Below, in pieces: positions 9,821 to 17,849 of a DNA stretch of 64,000 nucleotides. Position 1 is the stretch's first letter. The number at the start of each line of letters is the position of its first letter. The notes under the pieces were generated by a model that saw only the letters and a program-made list of their open reading frames with translations, made no database searches and was not told the DNA's origin. The translations under genes were made by a program, and so were the position numbers. The stretch is from Bacillus rubiinfantis (GTDB lineage: Bacteria > Bacillota > Bacilli > Bacillales > Cytobacillaceae). The stretch lies in the NCBI GenBank assembly GCA_000752035.1, contig CCFE01000013.1, positions 33,253 to 97,252 of the forward strand, in the 5' to 3' direction.

Positions 9821-9856
9821 AAGAGTCTCCGAATTTAATATTCGGAGACTCTTTTT
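9821..9856. terminator. Bidirectional Rho-independent terminator between cls and sspH
   Basis: A 13-bp perfect stem (AAGAGTCTCCGAA with its complement at 9841-9853), a 7-nt loop and T-runs on the plus strand. It serves cls and abuts the stop codon of the convergent sspH gene. Confidence 0.9.
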
Positions 9857-10034
9857 AGTCTTCTATTAGGTTTAGGACAGGGACGTCGCGCTCGTTGTCA
9901 GGGTCTTTTCGGGAATATATCCGGGCCATTTTTGTTGCTTCGTCTACATGTTGGATTATGACTGGCGTGCCCTCATACGTGACATTAATCATATCTGCTG
10001 ATTCGAGGATTTCTTTTGCTCTGCCTACATTCAT
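9855..10034 (-). CDS. sspH: Small acid-soluble spore protein, H type
   Basis: A 59-residue protein beginning MNVGRAKEILESADMINVTY and continuing GTPVIIQHVDE, ARIYSRKDP and DVPVLNLIED. This matches the SspH family of minor SASPs, made in the forespore and deposited in the spore core. The start at 10034 gives the family N-terminus; an in-frame extension upstream to 10064 lacks similarity. An AAGGAG lies 11 nt upstream. Monocistronic, convergent with cls. Expression from a sigma-G promoter would be expected from the family, but I did not identify one. Confidence 0.88.
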   Translation of the reverse strand: MNVGRAKEILESADMINVTYEGTPVIIQHVDEATKMARIYSRKDPDNERDVPVLNLIED

Positions 10035-10090
10035 TAAGTGGACCACTCCTTGCAAAAAGTACATTACTACTATTTGTATTTTTTGGGATA

Positions 10091-10522
10091 TTATGCACGA
10101 GTGTAATCACGTTCAAACAAAATTTTCAAATGAAATCTACCTGCATCGTTACCCTGCATCTCGAAGTCATAGACAAGATCAATTTCCCCGCTGCCCTGTT
10201 CATCACTATAGTACTCCATCTTCTGTGCAAGAGTTGCGGTTTCAAATGCCCCCATCGGCACTTCATAGCTCCCTCTCAGTTTTTCCTGAAGACGGAATGA
10301 CAGTCGCATTTTGATGGCACCACTTCGTAAGATCAACATTTCCTCATCTGATACTTTGACAATCGTGCGTACAGTGCCAACCTCCTCGAGTACCTCTTCA
10401 TACTGAAGATATGCAGCCCGCTCTTTCTTGTGATAGCTGCCGAAAACAATTAATTCCATCGGCTCAGCCTCATCAATTGTTGTTTTAACCGTTACCTTTA
10501 CGGGTATTTCATTTTTCGCCAC
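10091..10522 (-). CDS. ywiB: YwiB family protein (DUF1934, lipocalin-like barrel)
   Basis: A 143-residue protein beginning with a GTG codon (10522) behind AAAGGGGGTG. The pattern of alternating hydrophobic residues (PVKVTVKTTI, MELIVFGSYH, VRTIVKVSDEEMLILRSGAIKMRLSF, EIDLVYDFEMQG, FHLKILFERDY) predicts an all-beta barrel and matches the YwiB/DUF1934 family. No catalytic function is established for the family as far as I know. It lies upstream of sspH and downstream of speB, all on the minus strand. No signal peptide is visible, so it is likely cytoplasmic. Confidence 0.8.
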   Translation of the reverse strand: MAKNEIPVKVTVKTTIDEAEPMELIVFGSYHKKERAAYLQYEEVLEEVGTVRTIVKVSDEEMLILRSGAIKMRLSFRLQEKLRGSYEVPMGAFETATLAQKMEYYSDEQGSGEIDLVYDFEMQGNDAGRFHLKILFERDYTRA

Positions 10523-10699
10523 TCAACACACCCCCTTTTCTAAAAAAAATTCTTATAACAACGCCATATCCATAGTGGAATAAAGAAAAGATGCCCGCCC
10601 ATTTATAAGGCAGACATCGCATTCATAGCCGAAGCCAACTGTTTATCTCGCTTTTGAGTAATAGCTCGACCCTCTTTATATGAATGGAGGTTAGTTGCT

Positions 10700-11572
10700 T
10701 TATTTCACCCAGCCAAGCAGCATTTCTCGAATCAACTTGCTTGCCGTATTGGCAGTTTGCTCGGAAACATCATAAACCGGTGCCACCTCAACTAAATCGG
10801 CTCCGACCACATTCACCTGAGAACGGGCAATTTCATGAATGGAGGCTAGCAGCTCCTTTGAAGTAATCCCGCCAGCGTCCACAGTTCCTGTTCCCGGTGC
10901 ATGTGCTGGATCCAATACGTCGATATCAATTGTGACATAAACTGGACGGCCCGCCAGCTTTGGCAAAACTTCTTTTAATGGCTCGAGTACTTCAAATTTG
11001 GATATATGCATACCATTTTCCTTCGCCCATGCAAATTCTTCCTTCATTCCTGAACGAATTCCGAAAGAATACACATTCGAAGGTCCAATCAACTCGGCAA
11101 TCTTGCGGATTGGCGTAGAGTGGGATAGTTCCTCTCCTTCATACTGTTCACGCAGGTCAGTATGGGCGTCCATATGAATAATGGCGAGATCAGGATAGTT
11201 TTTAAAAACAGCCCGCATCACTGGCCATGAAACAAGATGTTCTCCTCCCATCCCCAGCGGAAATTTGCCGGCAGCAAGCACCTCGGTGACAAACTCCTCA
11301 ATCAAGTCGAGACTGCGCTGCGGGTTGCCGAACGGCAGTGGGATGTCACCGGCATCAAAATAGTTAACCTCATCCAGCTCACGGTCAAGGTAAGGACTAT
11401 ACTCCTCTAAACCAATTGAAACCTCACGAATCCGCGCCGGACCAAAACGCGATCCCGGCCGATAACTAACCGTCCAATCCATCGGCATCCCATACAACAC
11501 AACCTGGCTCTCCTCAAAAACAGGATGACTCCCAATAAACACATTCCCCGAATATGCCTCATCAAAACGCAT
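10700..11572 (-). CDS. speB: Agmatinase
   Basis: Manganese ureohydrolase that converts agmatine to putrescine and urea. The metal motifs GMGGEHLVSW, IHMDAHTDLR and TIDIDVLDPAHAPGTG are all present. With the start at 11572 (MRFDEAYSGNVFI) the protein has 290 residues, the length I recall for B. subtilis SpeB. It follows speE, so the pair makes spermidine from agmatine. The intergenic gap holds a GGTGCCTGACACC element whose end lies 20 bp from the start codon, and I see no canonical Shine-Dalgarno there (best is AAAGTGAG). The frame is open through the element to a GTG at 11638, so an N-terminally extended product is possible. Confidence 0.93.
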   Translation of the reverse strand: MRFDEAYSGNVFIGSHPVFEESQVVLYGMPMDWTVSYRPGSRFGPARIREVSIGLEEYSPYLDRELDEVNYFDAGDIPLPFGNPQRSLDLIEEFVTEVLAAGKFPLGMGGEHLVSWPVMRAVFKNYPDLAIIHMDAHTDLREQYEGEELSHSTPIRKIAELIGPSNVYSFGIRSGMKEEFAWAKENGMHISKFEVLEPLKEVLPKLAGRPVYVTIDIDVLDPAHAPGTGTVDAGGITSKELLASIHEIARSQVNVVGADLVEVAPVYDVSEQTANTASKLIREMLLGWVK

Positions 11573-11591
11573 TAACGCATCGCTCACTTTC

Positions 11592-11638
11592 TGGTGCCTG
11601 ACACCCTTCGTGGACACTTGTCCACGTGGGGTGGACAC
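11592..11638. repeat. GGTGCCTGACACC interspersed element, copy 2 (within speE-speB)
   Basis: Contains TGGTGCCTGACACCCTTCG, then GTGGACACTTGTCCAC (itself a dyad) and GGGGTGGACAC. It is the most complete simple copy and has no multimeric leader. It is located inside the speE-speB transcription unit, directly before the speB start codon, and reads in frame with speB. Confidence 0.85.
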
Positions 11639-11703
11639 TTTCCCTGTTTTTTCCTTTTGACGAGTTGAACTCGTTTGTTTGCTTGATGATTTGCTCCTGT
11701 TCC

Positions 11704-12534
11704 TTATTTCAACAGATCGCTTACGAATTTTGGTAATACGAAGGCTGCTTTGTGCAGTTCCTTTGTGTAATATTTCGTGTCAATATCGTGGAAGCTTACG
11801 TCGCTAACTTCAAGTGGGTCATATTTTTTTGAACCAATCGTAAATGCCCATAGTCCGCTTGGGTAGGTTGGAATGTTCGCAACATATAACCGAGTAATTG
11901 GGAAGATTTCACGGACATCGCGTTGAACATTACGGATTAAATCGCCTTTAAACCATGGGTTATCTGATTGAGCGACGAAGATCCCATCATCCTTCAGTGC
12001 TTTTGCAATTCCGGCATAGAACCCTTTCGTAAATAGATTGACAGCAGGACCGATCGGTTCCGTAGAATCAACCATAATCACATCATATTGATTGTTACTT
12101 TCGGCAATATGCATGAAACCGTCCGCGACTCGTACCTCAACCCGCGGGTCATCGAGCCAACCGGCAATCTCCGGTAAGAATTTCTTTGAATATTCAATCA
12201 CTTTTCCATCGATATCAACAAGCGTTGCTTTTTTCACACTTGGATGCTTCAGCACTTCACGAATGACACCACCGTCACCACCACCAACTACAAGGACATT
12301 TTCTGGATTTGGGTGCGTAAATAATGGCACATGTGCCACCATTTCATGGTAGACAAATTCATCTTTTACAGATGTCATCACCATGCCGTCGAGCAGCAGC
12401 ATATTGCCCCATTCTGCGGTTTCTACCATTTCAAGCATCTGGTATTCCGTTTTTTCTGTATGTAATGTTTTATTGACTTTCATCGTGATACCAAAATTCT
12501 CGGTTTGTTTTTCTGTGAACCATAGTCCTGCCAT
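11704..12534 (-). CDS. speE: Spermidine synthase
   Basis: Aminopropyltransferase using decarboxylated S-adenosylmethionine and putrescine. The family motifs LDGMVMTSVKDEFVYHEMV, VLVVGGGDGGVIREVLKH (cofactor loop), VDIDGKVIEYSKKF and DVIMVDSTEPIGPA are present. The second of two close ATGs (12534, MAGLWFTEKQTENFG) was chosen because AGGAAG lies 6 nt upstream; this gives 276 residues, the length I recall for B. subtilis SpeE. First gene of speE-speB, divergent from pbpG across a 283-bp gap. Confidence 0.95.
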   Translation of the reverse strand: MAGLWFTEKQTENFGITMKVNKTLHTEKTEYQMLEMVETAEWGNMLLLDGMVMTSVKDEFVYHEMVAHVPLFTHPNPENVLVVGGGDGGVIREVLKHPSVKKATLVDIDGKVIEYSKKFLPEIAGWLDDPRVEVRVADGFMHIAESNNQYDVIMVDSTEPIGPAVNLFTKGFYAGIAKALKDDGIFVAQSDNPWFKGDLIRNVQRDVREIFPITRLYVANIPTYPSGLWAFTIGSKKYDPLEVSDVSFHDIDTKYYTKELHKAAFVLPKFVSDLLK

Positions 12535-12817
12535 TGTCATCTTCCTTCCATAGTTTCACTTCGCGCAAGCTCCGCTACTGAGCCTCATACCTTTTTCCAT
12601 TAGGCGCCTGCGCTTTTAAATTTATCCTACCCAAACTATTGAATTACAAACATAAGAAATTGTCTAGAAAAAAGTGATAGAAATTTTCATTTACAGGTAA
12701 AAAATGTTTAAAAACCCATTAACTTTTTCATACTATAACTAGCAGATTTTTTATCTGCAGAAATTATTTATTACATGATTTTTTTCATGAATTCAATAAT
12801 GACAGGTGGTGGCACAG

Positions 12818-14884
12818 ATGGAAATTATGACGAACCACGGCTTTCGCAAAACGTTAAAATATTTGCGAGCCCTCTTCTTCATTAGTTTAATAGGCACGAT
12901 TTGCACAGCAATTCTACTCATCGGCTTGCTTACCTATGCAAAAGTACTAGGTGCTCCACCGCTCGCTGTGCCCCAATCTACCTTATTCTTTGCCGATGAC
13001 GGAACGCTTATTGGCGAAAGCAACAATGGACAAAAACGCTACTGGGCAAAGCTCGATGATATTTCGCCAGATTTAATCAATGCTACGGTAGCAATAGAAG
13101 ATCAGAATTTTTTCCACCATCATGGCTTTGATTATAAGCGAATTGCCGGGGCTGTCATTGCCGATATTCAGGCATTTGCCAAGGTGCAAGGTGCAAGTAC
13201 GGTCACCCAGCAATATGCCCGAAATTTATACCTTGGACATGATAAAACGTGGAAGCGGAAACTAACCGAAGCCTTTTATACCATTCGGTTGGAGATGAAT
13301 TATTCCAAAAAAGAGATTTTAGAAGGTTATTTAAATACGATTTACTACGGAAATGGTGCATATGGAGCGGAGGCGGCCAGCCAGTTTTATTTTGGAAAAA
13401 AAGCCTCAGAATTAACTTTAGCGGAAGCAAGCATGCTTGCCGGCATTCCAAAGGGACCTGGTCTGTACTCCCCACTTAGCTCACCGGAAAAGGCCAAAAC
13501 ACGGCAGACCTTGATTTTGACCAGCATGGCGAAAAATGGCTATATTTCTAAAAAACAAGCAACAGCAGCTACAGCAGAAAAACTTGTATTTAATGGAACT
13601 CATTCTACCCAAAAGGTCAAGATTGCACCATATTTTCAAGATGCCGTCAAAAATGCGTTGAAGAATCAGTTGCATTTGGATGAGCGGACAATCGCCCTCG
13701 GTGGATTAAAGGTATATACGACTTTGAATCTAAAACAGCAAAAGGCAGCCGAGGAACAGATTAATAAGATAGTTTCCCCTTCGTCAGACATTCAGGCCGC
13801 TTTGGTGGCGATGGATCCAAAAAATGGCGATGTGCGTGCAATGGTAGGTGGCCGCGATTATGAACAAAGCTCGTTTAACCGTGCTGTTCAGGCGGTGAGA
13901 CAACCTGGTTCCACCATCAAGCCGCTGTTATACTATGCAGCACTGGAACAAGGCTTTACTCCGTCATCGACGATGCGTAGTGAGTATACGACCTTTCATT
14001 TTGATGACGGTCACTCTGAATATACACCGCATAATTACAATAATAAGTATGCCAATGGCGAAATCACCCTCGCCCAGGCGATTGCATTATCGGACAATAT
14101 CTATGCCGTGAAAACTCATCTATTTTTGGGAGAGGAAACGCTTATAGAGACTGCTAAGAAGTTTGGACTGTCTACCAAAATGTCCAAAGTGCCATCACTT
14201 GCTCTTGGCACATCAGGTGTGCGTGTGATTGAAATGGCAAATGCCTACAGCTTATTTGCCAACGGCGGCAAACGGGTCCAGCCAAGCTTGATTACCCGAG
14301 TTGAGGACCACCAAGGAAATGTCATTTTTTCTAGGGAAAGAACGAATGAAGAAGTTCTTGACCCGGCAAAGGCATTTGTGATGACCCAGATGCTAACCGG
14401 TGTCTTTGATTCGAAGCTAAATGGCTATGCCAAGGTAACGGGAAGTACCATTGCTAATGAACTAACGCGGCCGTACGCCGGAAAAAGCGGGTCAACGGAG
14501 ACGGACAGCTGGATGATTGGCTACACCCCCCAGCTCGTTACTGCGGTTTGGGCAGGTTATGACGTCGGCAAACCGATTGAACTTTCCACCGAAAAGACAT
14601 ATGCCAAAACAATTTGGGCTCACTTTATGGAAGATGCCTTACAAAGTAATGCGGTTAAAAAATTTAAAGCGCCAAAAGACGGAGTTGTCGGCGTCTATAT
14701 AGACCCGGCGAACGGAAAACTGGCGTCAAAAAACTGTCCCGTACGAAGGTTTACTTACTTCGTCGCCGGATCAGAACCGACCGAATATTGCACCGAGCAT
14801 CTAAAAGGCGGCACCCAAGAAGAACCAAGAAAAGAAAACCAAACCAAAAAACCATGGTATAAAAAATTACTACCCTGGAATTAA
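12818..14884 (+). CDS. pbpG: Class A penicillin-binding protein (sporulation PBP2d, PbpG)
   Basis: Bifunctional peptidoglycan glycosyltransferase/transpeptidase of 688 residues. One N-terminal membrane anchor (about residues 14-44) is followed by a GT51 domain (AIEDQNFFHHHGFDYKRI, GASTVTQQYARNLYL, KRKLTEAFYTIRLE, GYLNTIYYGNGAYG). The transpeptidase domain has SxxK as GSTIK in RQPGSTIKPLLYY, SDN, and the KSGSTETDS box. Length and synteny with speE and ywhD match B. subtilis PbpG, which is made in the forespore and helps build the spore wall. The ATG at 12818 is preceded by AGGTGG; a GTG at 12806 is an alternative. The tail is Lys-rich. Confidence 0.9.
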   Translation: MEIMTNHGFRKTLKYLRALFFISLIGTICTAILLIGLLTYAKVLGAPPLAVPQSTLFFADDGTLIGESNNGQKRYWAKLDDISPDLINATVAIEDQNFFHHHGFDYKRIAGAVIADIQAFAKVQGASTVTQQYARNLYLGHDKTWKRKLTEAFYTIRLEMNYSKKEILEGYLNTIYYGNGAYGAEAASQFYFGKKASELTLAEASMLAGIPKGPGLYSPLSSPEKAKTRQTLILTSMAKNGYISKKQATAATAEKLVFNGTHSTQKVKIAPYFQDAVKNALKNQLHLDERTIALGGLKVYTTLNLKQQKAAEEQINKIVSPSSDIQAALVAMDPKNGDVRAMVGGRDYEQSSFNRAVQAVRQPGSTIKPLLYYAALEQGFTPSSTMRSEYTTFHFDDGHSEYTPHNYNNKYANGEITLAQAIALSDNIYAVKTHLFLGEETLIETAKKFGLSTKMSKVPSLALGTSGVRVIEMANAYSLFANGGKRVQPSLITRVEDHQGNVIFSRERTNEEVLDPAKAFVMTQMLTGVFDSKLNGYAKVTGSTIANELTRPYAGKSGSTETDSWMIGYTPQLVTAVWAGYDVGKPIELSTEKTYAKTIWAHFMEDALQSNAVKKFKAPKDGVVGVYIDPANGKLASKNCPVRRFTYFVAGSEPTEYCTEHLKGGTQEEPRKENQTKKPWYKKLLPWN

Positions 14885-14886
14885 AA

Positions 14887-14983
14887 TGGGTGCCTTTGAA
14901 TTGGTGCCCCCTTTTGAATTGGTGCCTCCTTTGAATTGGTGCCTGACACCCTTCGCGGACACGATTCCACCCTGGATGGACAC
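14887..14983. repeat. GGTGCCTGACACC interspersed element, copy 3
   Basis: Four GGTGCC units separated by TTTGAATT-type leaders, the last one continuing as GGTGCCTGACACCCTTCG and a tail CGGACACGATTCCACCCTGG. It lies directly after the pbpG stop codon and before its terminator. Confidence 0.85.
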
Positions 14984-15007
14984 AAAAAATGGAAATAGAG
15001 TTCATGG

Positions 15008-15037
15008 AAAAAGCTCCGGAGTTGTCCGGAGCTTTTT
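15008..15037. terminator. Rho-independent terminator of pbpG (bidirectional)
   Basis: Perfect 13-bp stem AAAAAGCTCCGGA with its complement, GTTG tetraloop, and T-run at the 3' end. Convergent ywhD lies on the other side. Confidence 0.92.
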
Positions 15038-15135
15038 CTGTCCTAGTTTTACAGCGTTATTACTCTGTTTATAATACTACCGATTTTTCAATAAAGCCAC
15101 AAGGGAAATGCTATTATATTTTTCCAGAATACTAT

Positions 15136-15645
15136 TTATTCCGCCGTCAAAGCGGTTTTTAGTTGTTCTGACGAGTTATTCCAGATTTCCTCATTATGGG
15201 TGCGGAGAAAATCAGCCAGCACCTTTTTTGATTTTGTATCCATGTTGTCGACAAGAATGTAGCGTTTTAATGACTTATCCATCCGATTGACATGCTCTGG
15301 TAGTGATTTGTAGCCACGGCGAATTGAGCGATCGACTGTCATATAGCAGGCTGTAACGCCAGCATAATACGGACCATCTTCTTTAAGGTCAACTGTAACC
15401 CACACAAGCCAAAACGGTTTCCCATTTGGCACCTCTTCCTGACTGGGCAGAAATTTAATCCCCTTTTCCACCGCGCTCCGGGCATGCATCGCCCCGATAT
15501 CTATTTCTGCTTCCCCAGCTTCTATATCAATAATCACCGGCGAAACATTGTCAAGGCTGAGCGCCCCTTTTCCAAAACCGCGGTGCCCGTCTGTCGGATC
15601 ACTTTTAATAATATTAAATCCTAATTTCTTCTTTTTTTCTTCCAT
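15136..15645 (-). CDS. ywhD: YwhD family protein
   Basis: A 169-residue cytoplasmic protein matching the Bacillus YwhD family in length and position (between pbpG and ywhC). Recognisable stretches are NIIKSDPTDGHRGFGKGALS, VIIDIEAGEAEIDIGAMHAR and WVTVDLKEDGPYYAGVTACYM. The C-terminal third (SLPEHVNRMDKSLKRYILVDNM) is helical and basic. No function is established for the family to my knowledge. A strong AAAGGAGG precedes the start at 15645. It follows ywhC by 18 bp, so they are likely co-transcribed. Confidence 0.82.
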   Translation of the reverse strand: MEEKKKKLGFNIIKSDPTDGHRGFGKGALSLDNVSPVIIDIEAGEAEIDIGAMHARSAVEKGIKFLPSQEEVPNGKPFWLVWVTVDLKEDGPYYAGVTACYMTVDRSIRRGYKSLPEHVNRMDKSLKRYILVDNMDTKSKKVLADFLRTHNEEIWNNSSEQLKTALTAE

Positions 15646-15663
15646 ATTTACGATAAACCTCCT

Positions 15664-16314
15664 TTAAAAAAACAGGCCATAAAAGAATTGACTTAACATA
15701 TCCCAAACCCAAGGGATAAAAACGCCAAAAATCGGCTGAATCGTGTAACGGTCGAGTGGCGTAATGACCAAAATGAGAAAAATCAACACCCCATATTGCT
15801 CATATTGCGTCATTTTGGCCCGTAAATCATTAGGGGCCAGATCCTCAATAATACGGTAACCATCAAGCGGCGGCAGCGGTAATAAATTAAAGATAAATAA
15901 AACAATATTGAGGCGGATAAAAATATTAAGAAATTCATAGAAATTATCTGAACCATCAATGCCTATCCAATTTAAGCCATAGGCAATTAAAAAACCTACG
16001 CAGGCCAGAAACAAATTGGATAACGGCCCGGCAACGGAAACAAGTACCCCAGCAAGGCGTGGTTTTTTAAAAAAGAAGCGATTAACTGGAACAGGGCGAG
16101 CCCAGCCGAAGCCAGCAATTAAAATTAAGATGGTTCCAATCGGATCAAGATGCTGCAGGGGGTTTAAGGTCAACCGACCTTGATTCTTTGCCGTCTGGTC
16201 ACCAAATTTATAGGCGGTATAAGCATGGGCATATTCATGGAGCGTAAAGGCAATTACTAAAGTGATGGCCACATAGGGAATCATTTTTAAGGGATAAGCC
16301 AAAAATCCTTCCAA
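15664..16314 (-). CDS. ywhC: Site-2 protease family membrane metalloprotease (YwhC, M50)
   Basis: Polytopic M50 family protein. The zinc motif HEYAH in the first helix (VAITLVIAFTLHEYAHAYTAYKFG) and the distal NLLPLPPLDGYRI motif, which supplies the third metal ligand, are both present, so it should be an active intramembrane protease. About six hydrophobic segments follow. The start was set at a TTG (16314) because GGAAGGAG lies 8 nt upstream; this gives 216 residues, near the length I recall for YwhC. An ATG 30 nt upstream (16344) lacks a ribosome site. The substrate is unknown. Confidence 0.83.
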   Translation of the reverse strand: MEGFLAYPLKMIPYVAITLVIAFTLHEYAHAYTAYKFGDQTAKNQGRLTLNPLQHLDPIGTILILIAGFGWARPVPVNRFFFKKPRLAGVLVSVAGPLSNLFLACVGFLIAYGLNWIGIDGSDNFYEFLNIFIRLNIVLFIFNLLPLPPLDGYRIIEDLAPNDLRAKMTQYEQYGVLIFLILVITPLDRYTIQPIFGVFIPWVWDMLSQFFYGLFF

Positions 16315-16544
16315 TCTCGTTTCTCCTTCCTTTTGAAACGGCATGATTGATTGCCAGAAATGTCTTTAGTTTCCTTCTAGTATACATGAAACTTCTTTGA
16401 AAAAGAAAATAGAATGCCAAGAACAAATATTGCAATTTTCCAGTTATTATGGAAAACTAGTAAGAAAAGTGAAAGCACTGGCGGCACCGTTCACTCGATA
16501 CTGGGTAACCAGGCTTTCCAATTGAATATAGGAGGATTACGAAA

Positions 16545-16730
16545 ATGCCATATGTAACCGTAAAAATGCTGGAAGGACGCACAGAGGAACAAAAGAAATC
16601 ACTCGTTGAAAAAGTCACCGCAGCAGTCAGCGAAACAACTGGAGCACCAACAGAAAACATCACCGTCTTCATCGAAGAAATGAGCAAAAACCACTACGCA
16701 GTCGGCGGCGTCCGCGCCAGCGACAAATAA
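16545..16730 (+). CDS. ywhB: 4-oxalocrotonate tautomerase-like protein (YwhB)
   Basis: A 61-residue tautomerase superfamily protein. After Met removal the catalytic Pro1 would be exposed (MPYVTVKMLEGRTEEQKKSL), and Arg residues at positions 12 and 57 of the precursor (EGRTEE, GGVRAS) fit the 4-OT active site. An AGGAGG precedes the ATG. The family forms hexamers that ketonise 2-hydroxymuconate-like substrates; the physiological substrate in Bacillus is unclear. Its 3' side carries the fourth GGTGCC element. Confidence 0.9.
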   Translation: MPYVTVKMLEGRTEEQKKSLVEKVTAAVSETTGAPTENITVFIEEMSKNHYAVGGVRASDK

Positions 16731-16736
16731 AAATAA

Positions 16737-16860
16737 TTGGTGCCTTTATTGGCGCCTGTATTGGTACTTTTTTATTGGTGCCTTTATTGGTGCCTTTATT
16801 GGTGCCTCTTTATTGGTGCCTGGCACCCTTCGTGGACAGTATTCCACCCTGGGTGGATAC
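16737..16860. repeat. GGTGCCTGACACC interspersed element, copy 4, with multimeric leader
   Basis: About seven units of the type TTATTGGTGCCT, mostly at 12-bp period, end in GGTGCCTGGCACCCTTCG and a tail GTGGACAGTATTCCACCCTGG. It starts seven bases after the ywhB stop codon. Confidence 0.85.
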
Positions 16861-16896
16861 ATAAAGTGGAAAAAACGTCTTCGTTTTCAGAAAAAT

Positions 16897-16938
16897 AGAG
16901 TGTGAACCGTTGTTTGTTCTTGGTTCGCACTCTTTTTT
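16897..16938. terminator. Rho-independent terminator of ywhB
   Basis: Stem AGAGTGTGAACC pairing with GGTTCGCACTCT (one G-U pair), 13-nt loop and a run of six T. Confidence 0.85.
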
Positions 16939-16944
16939 GTGAGG

Positions 16945-17175
16945 CTAAAGTTTGATTTGATTTTTTGGGCTTTCGAGCTGCATTTTTTCTAGTTCGAGGC
17001 GCATTTTATCTGTTTCTATTAAGTAGTTTTCGTGTTTTAAGCGTTCTAATTCCAACTGGTCCTTTAACATTTCTGCCTTTAATTTTGTCTTTTTTAATGA
17101 CAGACCCCCTACAATCGCAGTTATAGGTATCCCAAAGATCATGATAATGGCAACCAATCCGACAAATTCCCCCAT
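16945..17175 (-). CDS. Small membrane protein with coiled-coil tail, function unknown
   Basis: A 76-residue ORF with a good AAGGAGG 8 nt upstream of its ATG. Residues 3-27 (EFVGLVAIIMIFGIPITAIVGGLSL in composition) form one transmembrane helix. The remainder is a charged helix with heptad-like Leu spacing (LKAEMLKDQLELERLKHENYL). I do not recognise a named family. It lies between convergent ywhB and ywgA; the position is taken by other small ORFs or none in B. subtilis as far as I recall. The ribosome site and the regular protein design make it a credible gene. Confidence 0.65.
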   Translation of the reverse strand: MGEFVGLVAIIMIFGIPITAIVGGLSLKKTKLKAEMLKDQLELERLKHENYLIETDKMRLELEKMQLESPKNQIKL

Positions 17176-17250
17176 GATTGATGCCTCCTTTCACCTTCGC
17201 TAAGCAAATCATACCAGATTATTGGCAATAATCATATAATTTAACGAAAC

Positions 17251-17293
17251 AAAAAAGCACCCAAGCCCCTTTAGCAGGTGGAACTTACGTGCT
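17251..17293 (-). terminator. Probable terminator of ywgA
   Basis: On the minus strand AGCAC and GTGCT close an imperfect stem (inner CC/GG pairs) that is followed by a T6 run at 17256-17251. Confidence 0.65.
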
Positions 17294-17310
17294 CTGATTA
17301 ATCTCCTGTA

Positions 17311-17817
17311 TTACTGAACCTTCGTTTGTAACCTAGCAATGTATTCGTAGGCCTCATCAATTTCATCCTCAGTATAACGCTGGCTCTTTTTTAATGTAAA
17401 CACTTTGTTCATAACTTCTTCCTTTGGAAGTTCATCGAAAAATAATACTGTAGACACCAGCTCTAAAAACCTAGCATTTTGTCCATTCATATCTTCAAAG
17501 AATTCCGTCAGCGACGGCATATCCACTTCATTTAAGCTTAAAAACTCTTTACCCGAGTCCGTTAGCTTATAGCGATACTGAAAATATCCGCCCTTCTTTT
17601 CTTTAACTTCATCGATAAATCCCATGTTGCACAGCTCTTCTACTCTGGTTGTCAATTCCTCCGAATAGGGACCGTAAAAATGAAACTGAAATCTATCATT
17701 AAAGGGAAAATGAATTTTCTTCGCAATATAAATCATCTTTTGCAGTTTCTTGCGGCCAATAATTTCTCCGGAAACCATAATAGCCTGCATCAGCTTGGCA
17801 TGATCTTTTAACACCAT
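17311..17817 (-). CDS. ywgA: YwgA family protein
   Basis: A 168-residue protein matching the YwgA family: an N-terminal GRKKLQKMIYIAKKIHFPF segment, FHFYGPYSEELT and a winged-helix-like region (LCNMGFIDEVKEKKGGYFQYRYKLTDSGKEFL). The GRKKLQK...FYGPYS arrangement resembles the SocA/Panacea-type fold seen in some antitoxin-related proteins, but no partner toxin gene is adjacent. Function is unknown. A GTAGGAG lies upstream of the start. The next gene upstream is ywfO (32-bp gap), so the two are probably one operon. Confidence 0.78.
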   Translation of the reverse strand: MVLKDHAKLMQAIMVSGEIIGRKKLQKMIYIAKKIHFPFNDRFQFHFYGPYSEELTTRVEELCNMGFIDEVKEKKGGYFQYRYKLTDSGKEFLSLNEVDMPSLTEFFEDMNGQNARFLELVSTVLFFDELPKEEVMNKVFTLKKSQRYTEDEIDEAYEYIARLQTKVQ

Positions 17818-17849
17818 TCGTCAACTCCTACTCCATTTAAACAGCTTCT

